Positions 27,393 to 36,214 of a DNA stretch of 64,000 nucleotides are shown in pieces. Every line of letters begins with the position of its first letter. Position 1 is the stretch's first letter. The DNA comes from Sphingobacterium sp. UBA7855 (GTDB taxonomy: Bacteria > Bacteroidota > Bacteroidia > Sphingobacteriales > Sphingobacteriaceae), in NCBI GenBank assembly GCA_002500745.1, contig DLST01000002.1:1-64000 (forward strand), given 5' to 3'. Below the pieces are notes generated by a model. That model was not told where the DNA came from and searched no databases. It worked only from the letters and a program-made list of their open reading frames with translations. The position numbers were made by a program, and so were the translations under genes.

Positions 27393-29570
27393 ATGTTTAT
27401 AAAAAACGTAACACTTACTGATTATCGGATTTACCATGGAAAAAATGAAATTACATTTTTTTCCGTTCCATTCCGTAATGTGTATGTGATCTCAGGGAAT
27501 AATGGCTTTGGAAAGACTACCTTTTTGACATCTTTAATTTGGTGTCTTTACGGAAAAGTAATGGTCGATGTCGATGAAAAATACCGCCGTGAAATATATG
27601 AAGCTGGTGGCTATAAAGTTTATGCGAAGAAAAATTTGAATCGTAAAACTAATTCCCTCTATGAAACCTTTATAAAAGAGAAAGAGGTAGAAATAGAAGA
27701 TGCAAAAAAGTATCATAAGGAAAATTACGATAAGCTAATTTCTCGAAAAGAGGAGCTGAGTTCTTATTCTGTAAAAATGATATTTTCTGAAATCTCAATA
27801 CCTTCTATTGTCTGTGATGAAGTATCAGTTGAACGTACATTTAATACTGAAAAAGGAGAAGATACATTGACCATTTTAATAGATGGTCAAGTTAATGAAT
27901 TAACGAAAGAAGTAGGACCAGAAATTTTTATACAAGATTTTATTCTTCCTAAAGAGATCGCCAAATTTTTCTTTTTTGATGCTGAGAAAATAGTTTCATT
28001 GGCGGAGATGAAATCGTTAGAAGAAAAACAGAGTTTGAGTAAGGCATATGCAGAAGTTTTAGGCATAAAAAAATATGAAGACCTTAAGTATAACTTGGAA
28101 GGTATTCGCATTCGATTGAGACGCACTTCTGCAAGTGATTCAGATCGTAAGAAATTTGACGAACTAACAACAGAAATCAATCGTGCAAAGCGTTTATTAG
28201 AAGAGTACAGAGAACAGATTGATTCCCTAAACGAGGAGAAAATATCAAAAAAGGTTTTGGCCGATCAATATCAAGAGAAGTTGATTCGTGAAGGTAATTC
28301 AATTACTGTTGAACAACTTAATGAACTACGGGAACAGCAGCGCGACCTATCTACTCAATATGATCAGATTAAATCCCGTATGAAGGATCTACTTGAGATG
28401 GCACCTTTTGCTATTGCAGGAAAAAAGATTAAACAAGTTAGAGAGCAGGTTCTATCGGAGGCTCAATTGGACCAAAAGAACATCGATCCCATTTTGATTA
28501 ATGAAAAAGCGAAAAAAATCACGAATCAGGTGCTTGACATGATTATTTCAAAATGGAAATTGAAAAATAGTCAATTGGATGAATTAGGAACGGAACTGGA
28601 AGAGACCGTTATTAAGGTTTTTACGCCTGATGTTATTAGTGATCCCGGTTTCAAAGTCTTATTCTCTTTTACACCAAATGAACGTAATGAATTTGAGGCT
28701 ATCTATTCTAATTTGAGGTTTTCATATAATCAGCTTTTTAAACAACTCGTTTCTGACCAAAAACAAAATCGAATTGCTGCCAATAGAATTTCTCGGCAAA
28801 TATCAGACTCCGAATCAAAAGAGAAAGATCTATTGGTGCAAGAAATCCGCAAAAAGAAAACTGCTATAGATCAAAATTTAGATCAGATAGATCAGGATAT
28901 ACTTAAAAATAGCATAGCGATTTCGGACTTACAGCGTGATCTAGGTATCAAAATGAAGCAGGAATCTGAACTTGCCAAAAAGATAAAGGTTGAGGATACG
29001 GATCTTGGAAAAGATGAGGTAGCTGCACGTTTGATAGAGGAATTGAGTGTTTTTATCCAACAATTTAAATCTGAGAAAAAAGCGCTGCTTGAAAAGAGTT
29101 TAAAAAAAGAATTAAATCTATTGATGCATAAAGAACGATTTGTCGATAGGGTGGAAGTAGAGGTTGGAGCAGATTTAATTGATATTCATTTATATGATAG
29201 AAATGGAGAAATTGTCAACAAAGATGCTTTGTCAAAAGGTGAACAACAATTGTACGCTACTGCTTTATTAAAAGCTCTAGTAGACGAATCAAATATTAAG
29301 TTCCCAATATTTATCGATAGTCCATTGCAAAAATTTGATAAATTCCACTCGGAAAATATTATCAAGGAATTTTATCCGCAGGTATCCGAACAAGTTGTGT
29401 TATTTCCATTATTAGAAAAGGAATTAAGCCAAGAAGAGTATGAAATGCTTTTGCCTAGAGTGAACAGTGTACATTTAATCAAAAATATTGACGACGACCA
29501 TTCTACATTCGACTTTGTACAGGCAGAGCAATTATTTAAGTATTATCAATCGTTAGCAAGCCATGTTTAA
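27393..29570 (+). CDS. dndD: DNA sulfur modification ATPase DndD
   Basis: A 725-residue SMC/Rad50-like ATPase. Walker A is GNNGFGKTT (residues 35-43). Two coiled-coil arms surround a central region with the family-typical LEMAPFAIAGKK. The ABC signature is LSKGEQQLYATALLKAL and Walker B is PIFIDSPLQKFD. DndD is thought to provide ATP hydrolysis or DNA opening for sulfur insertion by the DndCDE complex. It starts nine bases after dndC and overlaps dndE by eight bases. Confidence 0.95.
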   Translation: MFIKNVTLTDYRIYHGKNEITFFSVPFRNVYVISGNNGFGKTTFLTSLIWCLYGKVMVDVDEKYRREIYEAGGYKVYAKKNLNRKTNSLYETFIKEKEVEIEDAKKYHKENYDKLISRKEELSSYSVKMIFSEISIPSIVCDEVSVERTFNTEKGEDTLTILIDGQVNELTKEVGPEIFIQDFILPKEIAKFFFFDAEKIVSLAEMKSLEEKQSLSKAYAEVLGIKKYEDLKYNLEGIRIRLRRTSASDSDRKKFDELTTEINRAKRLLEEYREQIDSLNEEKISKKVLADQYQEKLIREGNSITVEQLNELREQQRDLSTQYDQIKSRMKDLLEMAPFAIAGKKIKQVREQVLSEAQLDQKNIDPILINEKAKKITNQVLDMIISKWKLKNSQLDELGTELEETVIKVFTPDVISDPGFKVLFSFTPNERNEFEAIYSNLRFSYNQLFKQLVSDQKQNRIAANRISRQISDSESKEKDLLVQEIRKKKTAIDQNLDQIDQDILKNSIAISDLQRDLGIKMKQESELAKKIKVEDTDLGKDEVAARLIEELSVFIQQFKSEKKALLEKSLKKELNLLMHKERFVDRVEVEVGADLIDIHLYDRNGEIVNKDALSKGEQQLYATALLKALVDESNIKFPIFIDSPLQKFDKFHSENIIKEFYPQVSEQVVLFPLLEKELSQEEYEMLLPRVNSVHLIKNIDDDHSTFDFVQAEQLFKYYQSLASHV

Positions 29571-29958
29571 AAGTATTAAAACTTCAGAAGCTAATAAGGA
29601 AATAGTAACCGATTTAAGCCGTAAGCTGGGACTTGGAGCAGAAAATATTATTGCTCGTATTGCATATAGTTATTCCCTAGCTTCAGATGTTCGTCTAAGC
29701 ATTTCAGATATAAAAGATGCTAGGGGTAAAGAGTATAGTGCAACGGTATTATTTGGCAACAACTTACCTTTTTATATTGCTATGGTCTGTACACACTATA
29801 ATATTTATAAAACAGATAAAGATATCGCAAAATATGTAAAACTGCACATTGATCACGGATTGGAATTATTAGATAAAGAATTTAATGATAATCCAAATGT
29901 AACTGGATTTGAATTTTTGGTAAATAAAGTCGATATTGGTTTAAGGGAATTAATCTAA
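29563..29958 (+). CDS. dndE: DNA sulfur modification protein DndE
   Basis: A 131-residue protein with the DndE layout: SEANKEIVTDLSRKLGLGAE, then ENIIARIAYSYSLA, a GKEYSATVLFGNN strand and a C-terminal GLELLDKEF helix. DndE is a small DNA-binding component that prefers nicked DNA and is needed for phosphorothioation. Its start overlaps dndD by eight bases, so translation is coupled. Confidence 0.92.
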   Translation: MFKSIKTSEANKEIVTDLSRKLGLGAENIIARIAYSYSLASDVRLSISDIKDARGKEYSATVLFGNNLPFYIAMVCTHYNIYKTDKDIAKYVKLHIDHGLELLDKEFNDNPNVTGFEFLVNKVDIGLRELI

Positions 29959-29968
29959 ATATTGAGAA

Positions 29969-30805
29969 GTGTATCAAACGATTAATCAAGCGATATTAGA
30001 AGTATTTAAGAGAGAAAATAATGCTCTTCGTGTTCGGGAAATTTATCTTCGCATTCAAGAGGATAATTTGTACGAATTTAATACATCAACCCCTGAGCAG
30101 GTTGTGCGTACAGCATTACGCCGGCATGCAGAAGGATTGAATTTTGCTTCCTCTAGCGAAAAAAAACTATACCAAGTCTTAGATGATGGTCGCTACTGGT
30201 TAAAGGGAGGTGAAGTTGGCCAGACAATAGAAATATTGGCAGATAGAAACGATACTGATATACCTTCAAAGAATTTAAAGAATAGTATTCTAGAAATTGA
30301 ATCTCTGCAAGATAAATACGCAAATGCTTTCAGAGATTCAATACTAAATCGGCTCAAGAGATTTTCCCCTAAAGATTTTGAAATTTTTTGCCGAGAGCTT
30401 TTGAAAGTTTATGGATTTGAAAAAGTGGAAGTCACCAAATTATCCCGTGATGGAGGGATAGATGGGTTTGGTGAGCTGAAAATAGGCTTGTCTTATCTCC
30501 ATGTTTCTTTCCAGTGTAAAAGGTGGGATAAAACTGTTGTACGTAGACCTGAAATAGATAAATTCAGAGGAGCATCCCAGGGAAAATTTCAGCAAGCAAT
30601 TATTTTTACGACATCTACATTTACTCAAGATGCGAAGAAAGCCGATAATCAAGTTGGCGCCATTCCAATTGCATTATTTGATGGAGATGCTATTGTTAAT
30701 TTAATGATTGAAAAGCGGTTTGGCGTCGAAGTTGTAAAAGAAATTTATCTATTTGAAGAAGCTTTCGATAAGATATTTGATGAAAATAATATGATAGTTA
30801 CCTAG
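29969..30805 (+). CDS. HARE-HTH/Mrr-type restriction endonuclease
   Basis: A 278-residue protein with two domains. Residues about 3-80 look like the HARE-HTH winged helix (TINQAILEVFKRENNALRVR), a module associated with sensing modified DNA. Residues about 125-265 are an Mrr catalytic domain: DFEIFCRELLKVYGF, DGGIDG (D165) and FQCKRW (Q182, K184), the QxK form of the PD-(D/E)XK site normal for Mrr. Translation probably starts at a GTG 11 bases after dndE. As the last gene of the dnd operon it may restrict DNA lacking, or carrying foreign, modification. Confidence 0.85.
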   Translation: MYQTINQAILEVFKRENNALRVREIYLRIQEDNLYEFNTSTPEQVVRTALRRHAEGLNFASSSEKKLYQVLDDGRYWLKGGEVGQTIEILADRNDTDIPSKNLKNSILEIESLQDKYANAFRDSILNRLKRFSPKDFEIFCRELLKVYGFEKVEVTKLSRDGGIDGFGELKIGLSYLHVSFQCKRWDKTVVRRPEIDKFRGASQGKFQQAIIFTTSTFTQDAKKADNQVGAIPIALFDGDAIVNLMIEKRFGVEVVKEIYLFEEAFDKIFDENNMIVT

Positions 30806-30813
30806 ACTATCAT
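30791..30813. terminator. convergent terminator shared by mrr and dndA
   Basis: ATGATAGT / ACTATCAT, an 8-bp stem with a seven-base loop, lying across both stop codons and followed by a T-rich run on the plus strand. Confidence 0.6.
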
Positions 30814-31962
30814 ATTATTTTTTATTTTATTAATCTCTTTTATGATAATTTCCGACCCTTTAAGGATATCTTCTTCTGTAGTAAATCTTCCAATACTTAG
30901 TCTAATCGAAGAATAAGCTTCACGTTCCTCTAAGCCCATTGCAGTTAATACATGAGAGGGTTCTATTTTGGTAGAAGAACAAGCCGACCCATTGGAGATC
31001 ATTACCGTATCTAGACCTGCGATTAATGCATCAGCATCTATATTCTTTAAACAAATATTTGAAGTATTATAAATTCGATTAGAAATATCACCATTGACAT
31101 AACTTCCTTCTACCATATTTAATATACTTTCTTCCAAATGGTCTCGCAATTTGCCAATACGAGTACTTTCTTCAAGCATATTAGTGGAAGCTATCTCAAT
31201 AGCCTTTCCTATACCAATAATACCTGGAACATTTAAAGTTCCGCTTCGAAATCCATTTTCATGGCCTCCTCCATGCTGCAATGCATTTAATCTAACTTTG
31301 AATGGACGTTTGTTTCGAATATAAAGGCCTCCAACACCTTTCGTTGCATAAAATTTATGTCCAGAAAATGTCAGAATATCTATTCCCAATTCTTCTACAT
31401 TAATATCAATTTTAGAAAATGCCTGCGTTGCATCAGTCATAAAATATGAACCATTTTCGTGGGCTATTGTTGACAATGTTTTTATATCCTGGATTACTCC
31501 AGTCTCATTATTTACAAACATTATTGACACTAATATAGTATCCTCTTTAATTGCATTTTTTAATTCCTGAGGGTTGATTAAACCATCATTTCGCACGGGT
31601 AAGTATGTTATTTCAAAACCTTGCTTTTCTAAATATTTACATGAATCTAAAACAGCTGGGTGCTCCGTTCGGCATGTAACAATATGTTTACCCCTTACTT
31701 TATTATACTCTGCAAACCCTATTAATCCTAAATTAATAGCTTCAGTAGCTCCTGATGCAAAAATAATTTCCCCAGATTTCGAATGCAAAAAGCCTAATAG
31801 CATCTCGCGTACAATATTTATCTCTTGATTTATTAAAGATCCAGACTTGTGACGGCTGGCAGCATTCTCATAGGTTGTAAGAAAGTATGGGAGAGCAGCA
31901 GTAAGAACTTCTGGATCTACAGGGGTAGTGGCATTATAGTCGAAATATATATCATTTTTCAT
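30802..31962 (-). CDS. dndA: cysteine desulfurase DndA (IscS/NifS-like)
   Basis: A 386-residue PLP enzyme that takes sulfur from cysteine and passes it to DndC. Seen features are YFDYNATTP at the start, the PLP-binding Lys in SGHKFYATKG (K203) and the persulfide Cys in NGSACSSTKIEPSHVL (C328). It is convergent with the dndCDE-mrr operon and divergent from the kinase gene at 32018, only 55 bp away. It could also serve as a general desulfurase, but its position argues for DndA. Confidence 0.9.
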   Translation of the reverse strand: MKNDIYFDYNATTPVDPEVLTAALPYFLTTYENAASRHKSGSLINQEINIVREMLLGFLHSKSGEIIFASGATEAINLGLIGFAEYNKVRGKHIVTCRTEHPAVLDSCKYLEKQGFEITYLPVRNDGLINPQELKNAIKEDTILVSIMFVNNETGVIQDIKTLSTIAHENGSYFMTDATQAFSKIDINVEELGIDILTFSGHKFYATKGVGGLYIRNKRPFKVRLNALQHGGGHENGFRSGTLNVPGIIGIGKAIEIASTNMLEESTRIGKLRDHLEESILNMVEGSYVNGDISNRIYNTSNICLKNIDADALIAGLDTVMISNGSACSSTKIEPSHVLTAMGLEEREAYSSIRLSIGRFTTEEDILKGSEIIIKEINKIKNNMIV

Positions 31963-32017
31963 ATTAAGTTCAAATATTGATAAAAAATCGTTATTTTACA
32001 ATGCTGATATAACTTTT

Positions 32018-34210
32018 ATGAAAAAAATAGAACAAGTTTCTTTTTCTGTCGATGCAGGTATAATTAATCGCCTAGGTTTAGAATTAGTAGCAAAATCTGA
32101 AACTGCTGTTGCTGAGTTAATAAAAAACGCTTATGATGCAGATGCAAACGTTGTTAATTTATTTTTTGAAAATGCTAATATCCCTGGAGGAACTTTATTG
32201 ATTACTGATGATGGTAATGGGATGGATAAAGGCCAGTTAATTGATGGTTTTATGAGACTTGCGACTTCAGATAAAATTCATAATTCCATTTCTGAGAGAT
32301 ATCAAAGACCCAAAGCCGGAAGAAAGGGGATTGGAAGATTTTCTACACAGAGATTGGGGGAAACTCTCATCATCAAGACAAAATCTCAAAATTCTCCTAG
32401 TTTGGAATTAGAAATCAATTGGAATATGTATGCACCCGATACATTGTTAAGTAACATTAAAAATAATTTAACTACATTAGAAAATACACAAGGTCCAATA
32501 GGTACAAAATTGCTTATTAAGGATTTAAGGGATAAGTGGAGTGATGCAGATATTAAGCGTGTTTACCGTTATGTAGCAGATTTGATTCAACCAAGTTACC
32601 TTTCTGTGGGAGATAATAACAGAATTATTGAGGAAAGTAAAGATGAAAGCTTTGAGGTTAATTTTCTGAGGAGACAAGGCGATCAAAAAGATTGGTCATC
32701 TGTTGCAGATCCTTCATTAATGATGTTAGATAGAGCGCTAGCGACGATTACTGGATATATCGACGCAAATGGAATAGGAGTTTTAAATCTTTCTACAAAA
32801 AAGTTTAAGTTCGATGAAGTAGAGAGCGTTTTACATGATACTTTTCAAATTTCATCGGAACCTTTTCATGAGCTAGTAGGGGCATCAATTGCATTTAAAG
32901 CTTACTACTATATTGGGGGGGATAGAAATAGTTACTATGGAATAACAAAATCAGAACTTAAGGTAATTACTGATCATCTTAAGAAGAATGGTGGAATTAA
33001 ACTTTACAGAAATGGTTTTAGAGTACCAAAATATGGTGAAATAGGAAATGATTGGTTGAGTTTGGATACAAAATCAAGGATAGGCGGGGGAATTCCTTTT
33101 AGTAATAATCACCTTTTAGGCTTTGTTCAACTAATAGACCCGGATGGAAAGATATTTGAAGAATCAGCTGGTAGGGAAGGTTTAATTGAAAAAGAAGCTT
33201 TCAGGGAATTACAATCGTTTATTTCTTCTGCGATAGAAACTGGTTTCTTAAATTTTATTTCTTGGTTTAGGAGATCCGACGAATATAAGGCTTTAAATCC
33301 AGACCGTGCTCCGACACCGAAGGTGGAAACCGTAAACAAGAGCTTATCTGTAATTAACAATGCAACAAAGGTACTTACTAGTTTAGATACATCCGAGGAA
33401 GAAAAAAAAGATGCTGCACTTCAACTTGAGCAAGCAACAAGAGTATTTGTTAGTACTACTAAGTCTGCGATCAATGAATTAGAAATGATGAGAGTTTTGG
33501 CAGGAGTCGGGCTTACAATTGCAGAATTTATTCATGAAATTAAACAAATAATACCCTCAACTCTAGGATATGTTGAAGATACGTTAAAGAAAAATATTTC
33601 AAAGGATATAGCTGCAAATTTAGAAAATATTAATGAAGTATTAGCATCTTTACTTGCCTATACTTCTTATTTTGATGATACAATATCGGGTAACGTTATC
33701 AGGGAGCTTAAACCTATAAATCTTAGAACGGCAATCAAATCATTTCAACAAGTAATAAATGCTGACCTAATAAGAAGACATATAATTCTTGAAACCAAAA
33801 TGGAAGGTAAAGACCTAATTATTAAATCTATTCATCCTTCTGAAGTTAACACTATATTACAGAATTTATATAGTAATGCTAAAAAAGCAATACTAAAAAA
33901 TAGTGGAAAAAGAGGGAAAATATTGATTAGGGCGCAAAAAGATGAAAAAAATGGCACAGTCGTTTTGGACTTCCAAGATAATGGAATTGGCATACCTGCA
34001 AAAAATAAAGACAGAATCTTTGATGCATTTTTTACAACTGCAACTGATAGGAAAGAGGATTATGGTACTAGTACAGGCCTAGGCTTACATATTCTCAATC
34101 AAATGATTCAAAACAGGTCAGGTAAAATAGAACTTGGAGAGCCGGATCCAGATTATAAGACATTATTTAAAATTACATTACCACTTGGTACAAAAGAAGA
34201 CCTAAGATAA
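32018..34210 (+). CDS. double-GHKL sensor kinase-like ATPase
   Basis: A 730-residue protein with two GHKL ATP-binding folds. The first (residues 1-190) is Hsp90/MutL-like: AVAELIKNAYDADA (E33, N37, D40), DDGNGMD (64-70) and GRKGIGRFS. The second (about 490-725) is a histidine kinase core: a possible H-box EFIHEIKQ (H506), N-box LQNLYSNAKKAI (N620), DNGIGIP (654-660) and TGLGLHI. There are no membrane segments, so it senses something in the cytoplasm. It starts a tight three-gene operon, four bases before a response regulator. The general annotation is secure; its role is not. Confidence 0.8.
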   Translation: MKKIEQVSFSVDAGIINRLGLELVAKSETAVAELIKNAYDADANVVNLFFENANIPGGTLLITDDGNGMDKGQLIDGFMRLATSDKIHNSISERYQRPKAGRKGIGRFSTQRLGETLIIKTKSQNSPSLELEINWNMYAPDTLLSNIKNNLTTLENTQGPIGTKLLIKDLRDKWSDADIKRVYRYVADLIQPSYLSVGDNNRIIEESKDESFEVNFLRRQGDQKDWSSVADPSLMMLDRALATITGYIDANGIGVLNLSTKKFKFDEVESVLHDTFQISSEPFHELVGASIAFKAYYYIGGDRNSYYGITKSELKVITDHLKKNGGIKLYRNGFRVPKYGEIGNDWLSLDTKSRIGGGIPFSNNHLLGFVQLIDPDGKIFEESAGREGLIEKEAFRELQSFISSAIETGFLNFISWFRRSDEYKALNPDRAPTPKVETVNKSLSVINNATKVLTSLDTSEEEKKDAALQLEQATRVFVSTTKSAINELEMMRVLAGVGLTIAEFIHEIKQIIPSTLGYVEDTLKKNISKDIAANLENINEVLASLLAYTSYFDDTISGNVIRELKPINLRTAIKSFQQVINADLIRRHIILETKMEGKDLIIKSIHPSEVNTILQNLYSNAKKAILKNSGKRGKILIRAQKDEKNGTVVLDFQDNGIGIPAKNKDRIFDAFFTTATDRKEDYGTSTGLGLHILNQMIQNRSGKIELGEPDPDYKTLFKITLPLGTKEDLR

Positions 34211-34214
34211 AAAG

Positions 34215-35306
34215 ATGGCATTAAAATTTTTATATATTGATGATGAGCCTGAAAAAACGGCTCGAGGTTTAATTACTAAATTGGACGATAAAGTAAATAT
34301 TGATTTTACTATTGTGCAACCATTAACTTGGAATCAACAAAAATCAAAATTGATAGACAAGGGTGGACTAAATGAATTTGATGGCTTATTGCTAGATTTT
34401 AAACTCCAATTTTCTGACGACGAAGATAGTGAGATTAAGTATTCAGGCGCGGAATTAGCCCAAAGTGTAAGGAACGGTTCTAAATCAGGTGCTATTAAAG
34501 ATATACCTATTTTTCTTTGTAGTACCGAGGATTTTTACATAAATCTTTTTGATCGAACAAGTAAGGATTTATTTGATGTAAAATATAAAAAAGAAATAAA
34601 TCTAAATACCGAGGACACTCAATCCGAAATGATCGCTTTCGCAGAAGCTTACTCTACTATATCTTCTAATCATAAGGAGCTAGAAACAATCCTGCAAAAG
34701 CCTATTTATGCTAATGAAGATATTGAGATTCTTAAAACGGAGCTAAATTGTTTTCAAACACCACACGAATGGGTATACTTAATTAATAACTATTGTATTC
34801 AATCGGCAGGGCTCTTAATTGATGAGAATCTTTTAGCTATAAGATTAGGAATAGATCGAATAAAATCAAAGAAATGGGATATACTTAAAAATGAGTTTCT
34901 TTTAAAATGTAGATATGAAGGAATTCTAAGTGGCTTCTACTCAAGATGGTGGCAGTTTGAGTTAAATAATTGGTGGTATGAAAATTTTGATAAAAGTTTA
35001 ATTGTACTCAATGCCGATGAGCGTGTAAATTTTTTAAATGAAAAATTCGGCCTGGATTTGGTGGCTATACAATCTGCTGAACATCAACAATATAGCACCT
35101 TTTGGTATAAGTGCAGATTATCAGATATAGCTTTAGACTCAACTGATGGCTTAAGAACTATAGAAATGCCCAGATATGTTTGGCAAGAACCAACTTATAT
35201 ATCTTTATCATATCTATTGTCCGATGAAAGAGATATCGAATTAGCATATAGTTTATTGGGGCCAAATGAACGTCAAATTTTTGAAGAACTAGATGACCAA
35301 AGCTAA
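34215..35306 (+). CDS. atypical response regulator with unknown output domain
   Basis: A 363-residue protein. Residues 1-130 form a receiver domain: FLYIDDEP (D9, D10), LLLDFKL (phosphoacceptor D61), FLCSTED (S103/T104) and a KYKK lysine. The receiver has a long acidic insertion (SDDEDSEI) after D61. Residues about 140-363 are a helical region rich in Trp and Tyr (GFYSRWWQFELNNWWYENFD) with no HTH or known enzyme motif. The partner kinase is encoded just upstream, so it is the probable phosphodonor. The output domain may be the effector. Confidence 0.7.
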   Translation: MALKFLYIDDEPEKTARGLITKLDDKVNIDFTIVQPLTWNQQKSKLIDKGGLNEFDGLLLDFKLQFSDDEDSEIKYSGAELAQSVRNGSKSGAIKDIPIFLCSTEDFYINLFDRTSKDLFDVKYKKEINLNTEDTQSEMIAFAEAYSTISSNHKELETILQKPIYANEDIEILKTELNCFQTPHEWVYLINNYCIQSAGLLIDENLLAIRLGIDRIKSKKWDILKNEFLLKCRYEGILSGFYSRWWQFELNNWWYENFDKSLIVLNADERVNFLNEKFGLDLVAIQSAEHQQYSTFWYKCRLSDIALDSTDGLRTIEMPRYVWQEPTYISLSYLLSDERDIELAYSLLGPNERQIFEELDDQS

Positions 35307-35308
35307 AT

Positions 35309-36067
35309 ATGACCTTTAAACAACAATTTATCAAATATATAGGTGTACTTAGGACTTTTAAAAAAGATTTACAAGAGTTCCAGTTTCAAGTAGACCAAAT
35401 AGTCGCAGTGGGAAAAACTATTCAAGAAGATAAAAATAGTTTTTCTTATGTATTTTCCCCGTTGAAGCTAACTATACCTAAAAAGCTAAAACCTTCACAT
35501 ACTATGCCTAAGAATGTTGAAAGTATTTCAATAACAATTTCCGTAAAAGATAGAGTGGAAGTACGTAGACTAAATGAAAACAGAATTGAAGACCCAATGA
35601 TAAGTCTGGATAACTTCAATATAGTGCTTACTAGTAAGGACACTCATTTTTCTTCTTGGCATCTAGATAGGCATGTTATGGATAGAAAAGAAGGTGAAGG
35701 GGACAATCTCCATCCAATATATCATATGACCTACGGTGGACATTTTATGGAAAGTAAACAAGAAAGAGATACAGACATATATGGAAAATCTCTTATTATT
35801 AGGGCGCCCAGATTAATGCATCCCCCTCTGGAGTTGATTTTAGGGCTAGATTTTGTTTTTAGACACTATATTCCAAGGAATAAATTACCATTACTCGATT
35901 ATAAGCCATATATTGATATCGTTGAAAATATAAAGAAAGAGATTTGGTTTCCATATGCTCTAGCGCTGGCCAAAAACTATTGTAGAAATATTCAAATTGA
36001 TAACAAACCTTATGGCTTTGATGATTACTTTGTGAAACGAGTTATCGGACATAATCCTGCCGAATAG
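35309..36067 (+). CDS. unknown His-rich protein, third gene of the kinase operon
   Basis: A 252-residue protein of no family I recognise. An N-terminal helical part (residues 1-45) is followed by beta-rich sequence and then a striking run of histidines: H113, H118, H122, H135, H139, H145, H171 and H186, in HFSSWHLDRH, HPIYHMTYGGHF and RLMHPP. This could be a metal-binding or nuclease-like centre. It begins two bases after the response regulator stop, so it is co-translated with it and likely acts in the same system. A terminator follows. Confidence 0.55.
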   Translation: MTFKQQFIKYIGVLRTFKKDLQEFQFQVDQIVAVGKTIQEDKNSFSYVFSPLKLTIPKKLKPSHTMPKNVESISITISVKDRVEVRRLNENRIEDPMISLDNFNIVLTSKDTHFSSWHLDRHVMDRKEGEGDNLHPIYHMTYGGHFMESKQERDTDIYGKSLIIRAPRLMHPPLELILGLDFVFRHYIPRNKLPLLDYKPYIDIVENIKKEIWFPYALALAKNYCRNIQIDNKPYGFDDYFVKRVIGHNPAE

Positions 36068-36147
36068 AGTAGCAGTTAAAGAGTGGTGCAAATAGTTAGT
36101 TATAAATATTTCACCTGTATGATGGTTATTACAATTAATTTAATATT

Positions 36148-36184
36148 CTCTTTCCAATTTGAGGTTCAACTAAATTGGAAAGAG
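36148..36184. terminator. bidirectional terminator
   Basis: A 13-bp perfect stem (CTCTTTCCAATTT / AAATTGGAAAGAG) with an 11-base interior, between the convergent genes ending at 36067 and 36215. Confidence 0.75.
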
Positions 36185-36214
36185 GTTTTAAGATTTTAAT
36201 CCAATTATTACGGG

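Noticed and set aside
34215..35306. DNA-binding output domain in the response regulator
   Set aside because: No HTH or LytTR pattern is visible after the receiver; the Trp-rich region does not look like a DNA-binding fold.
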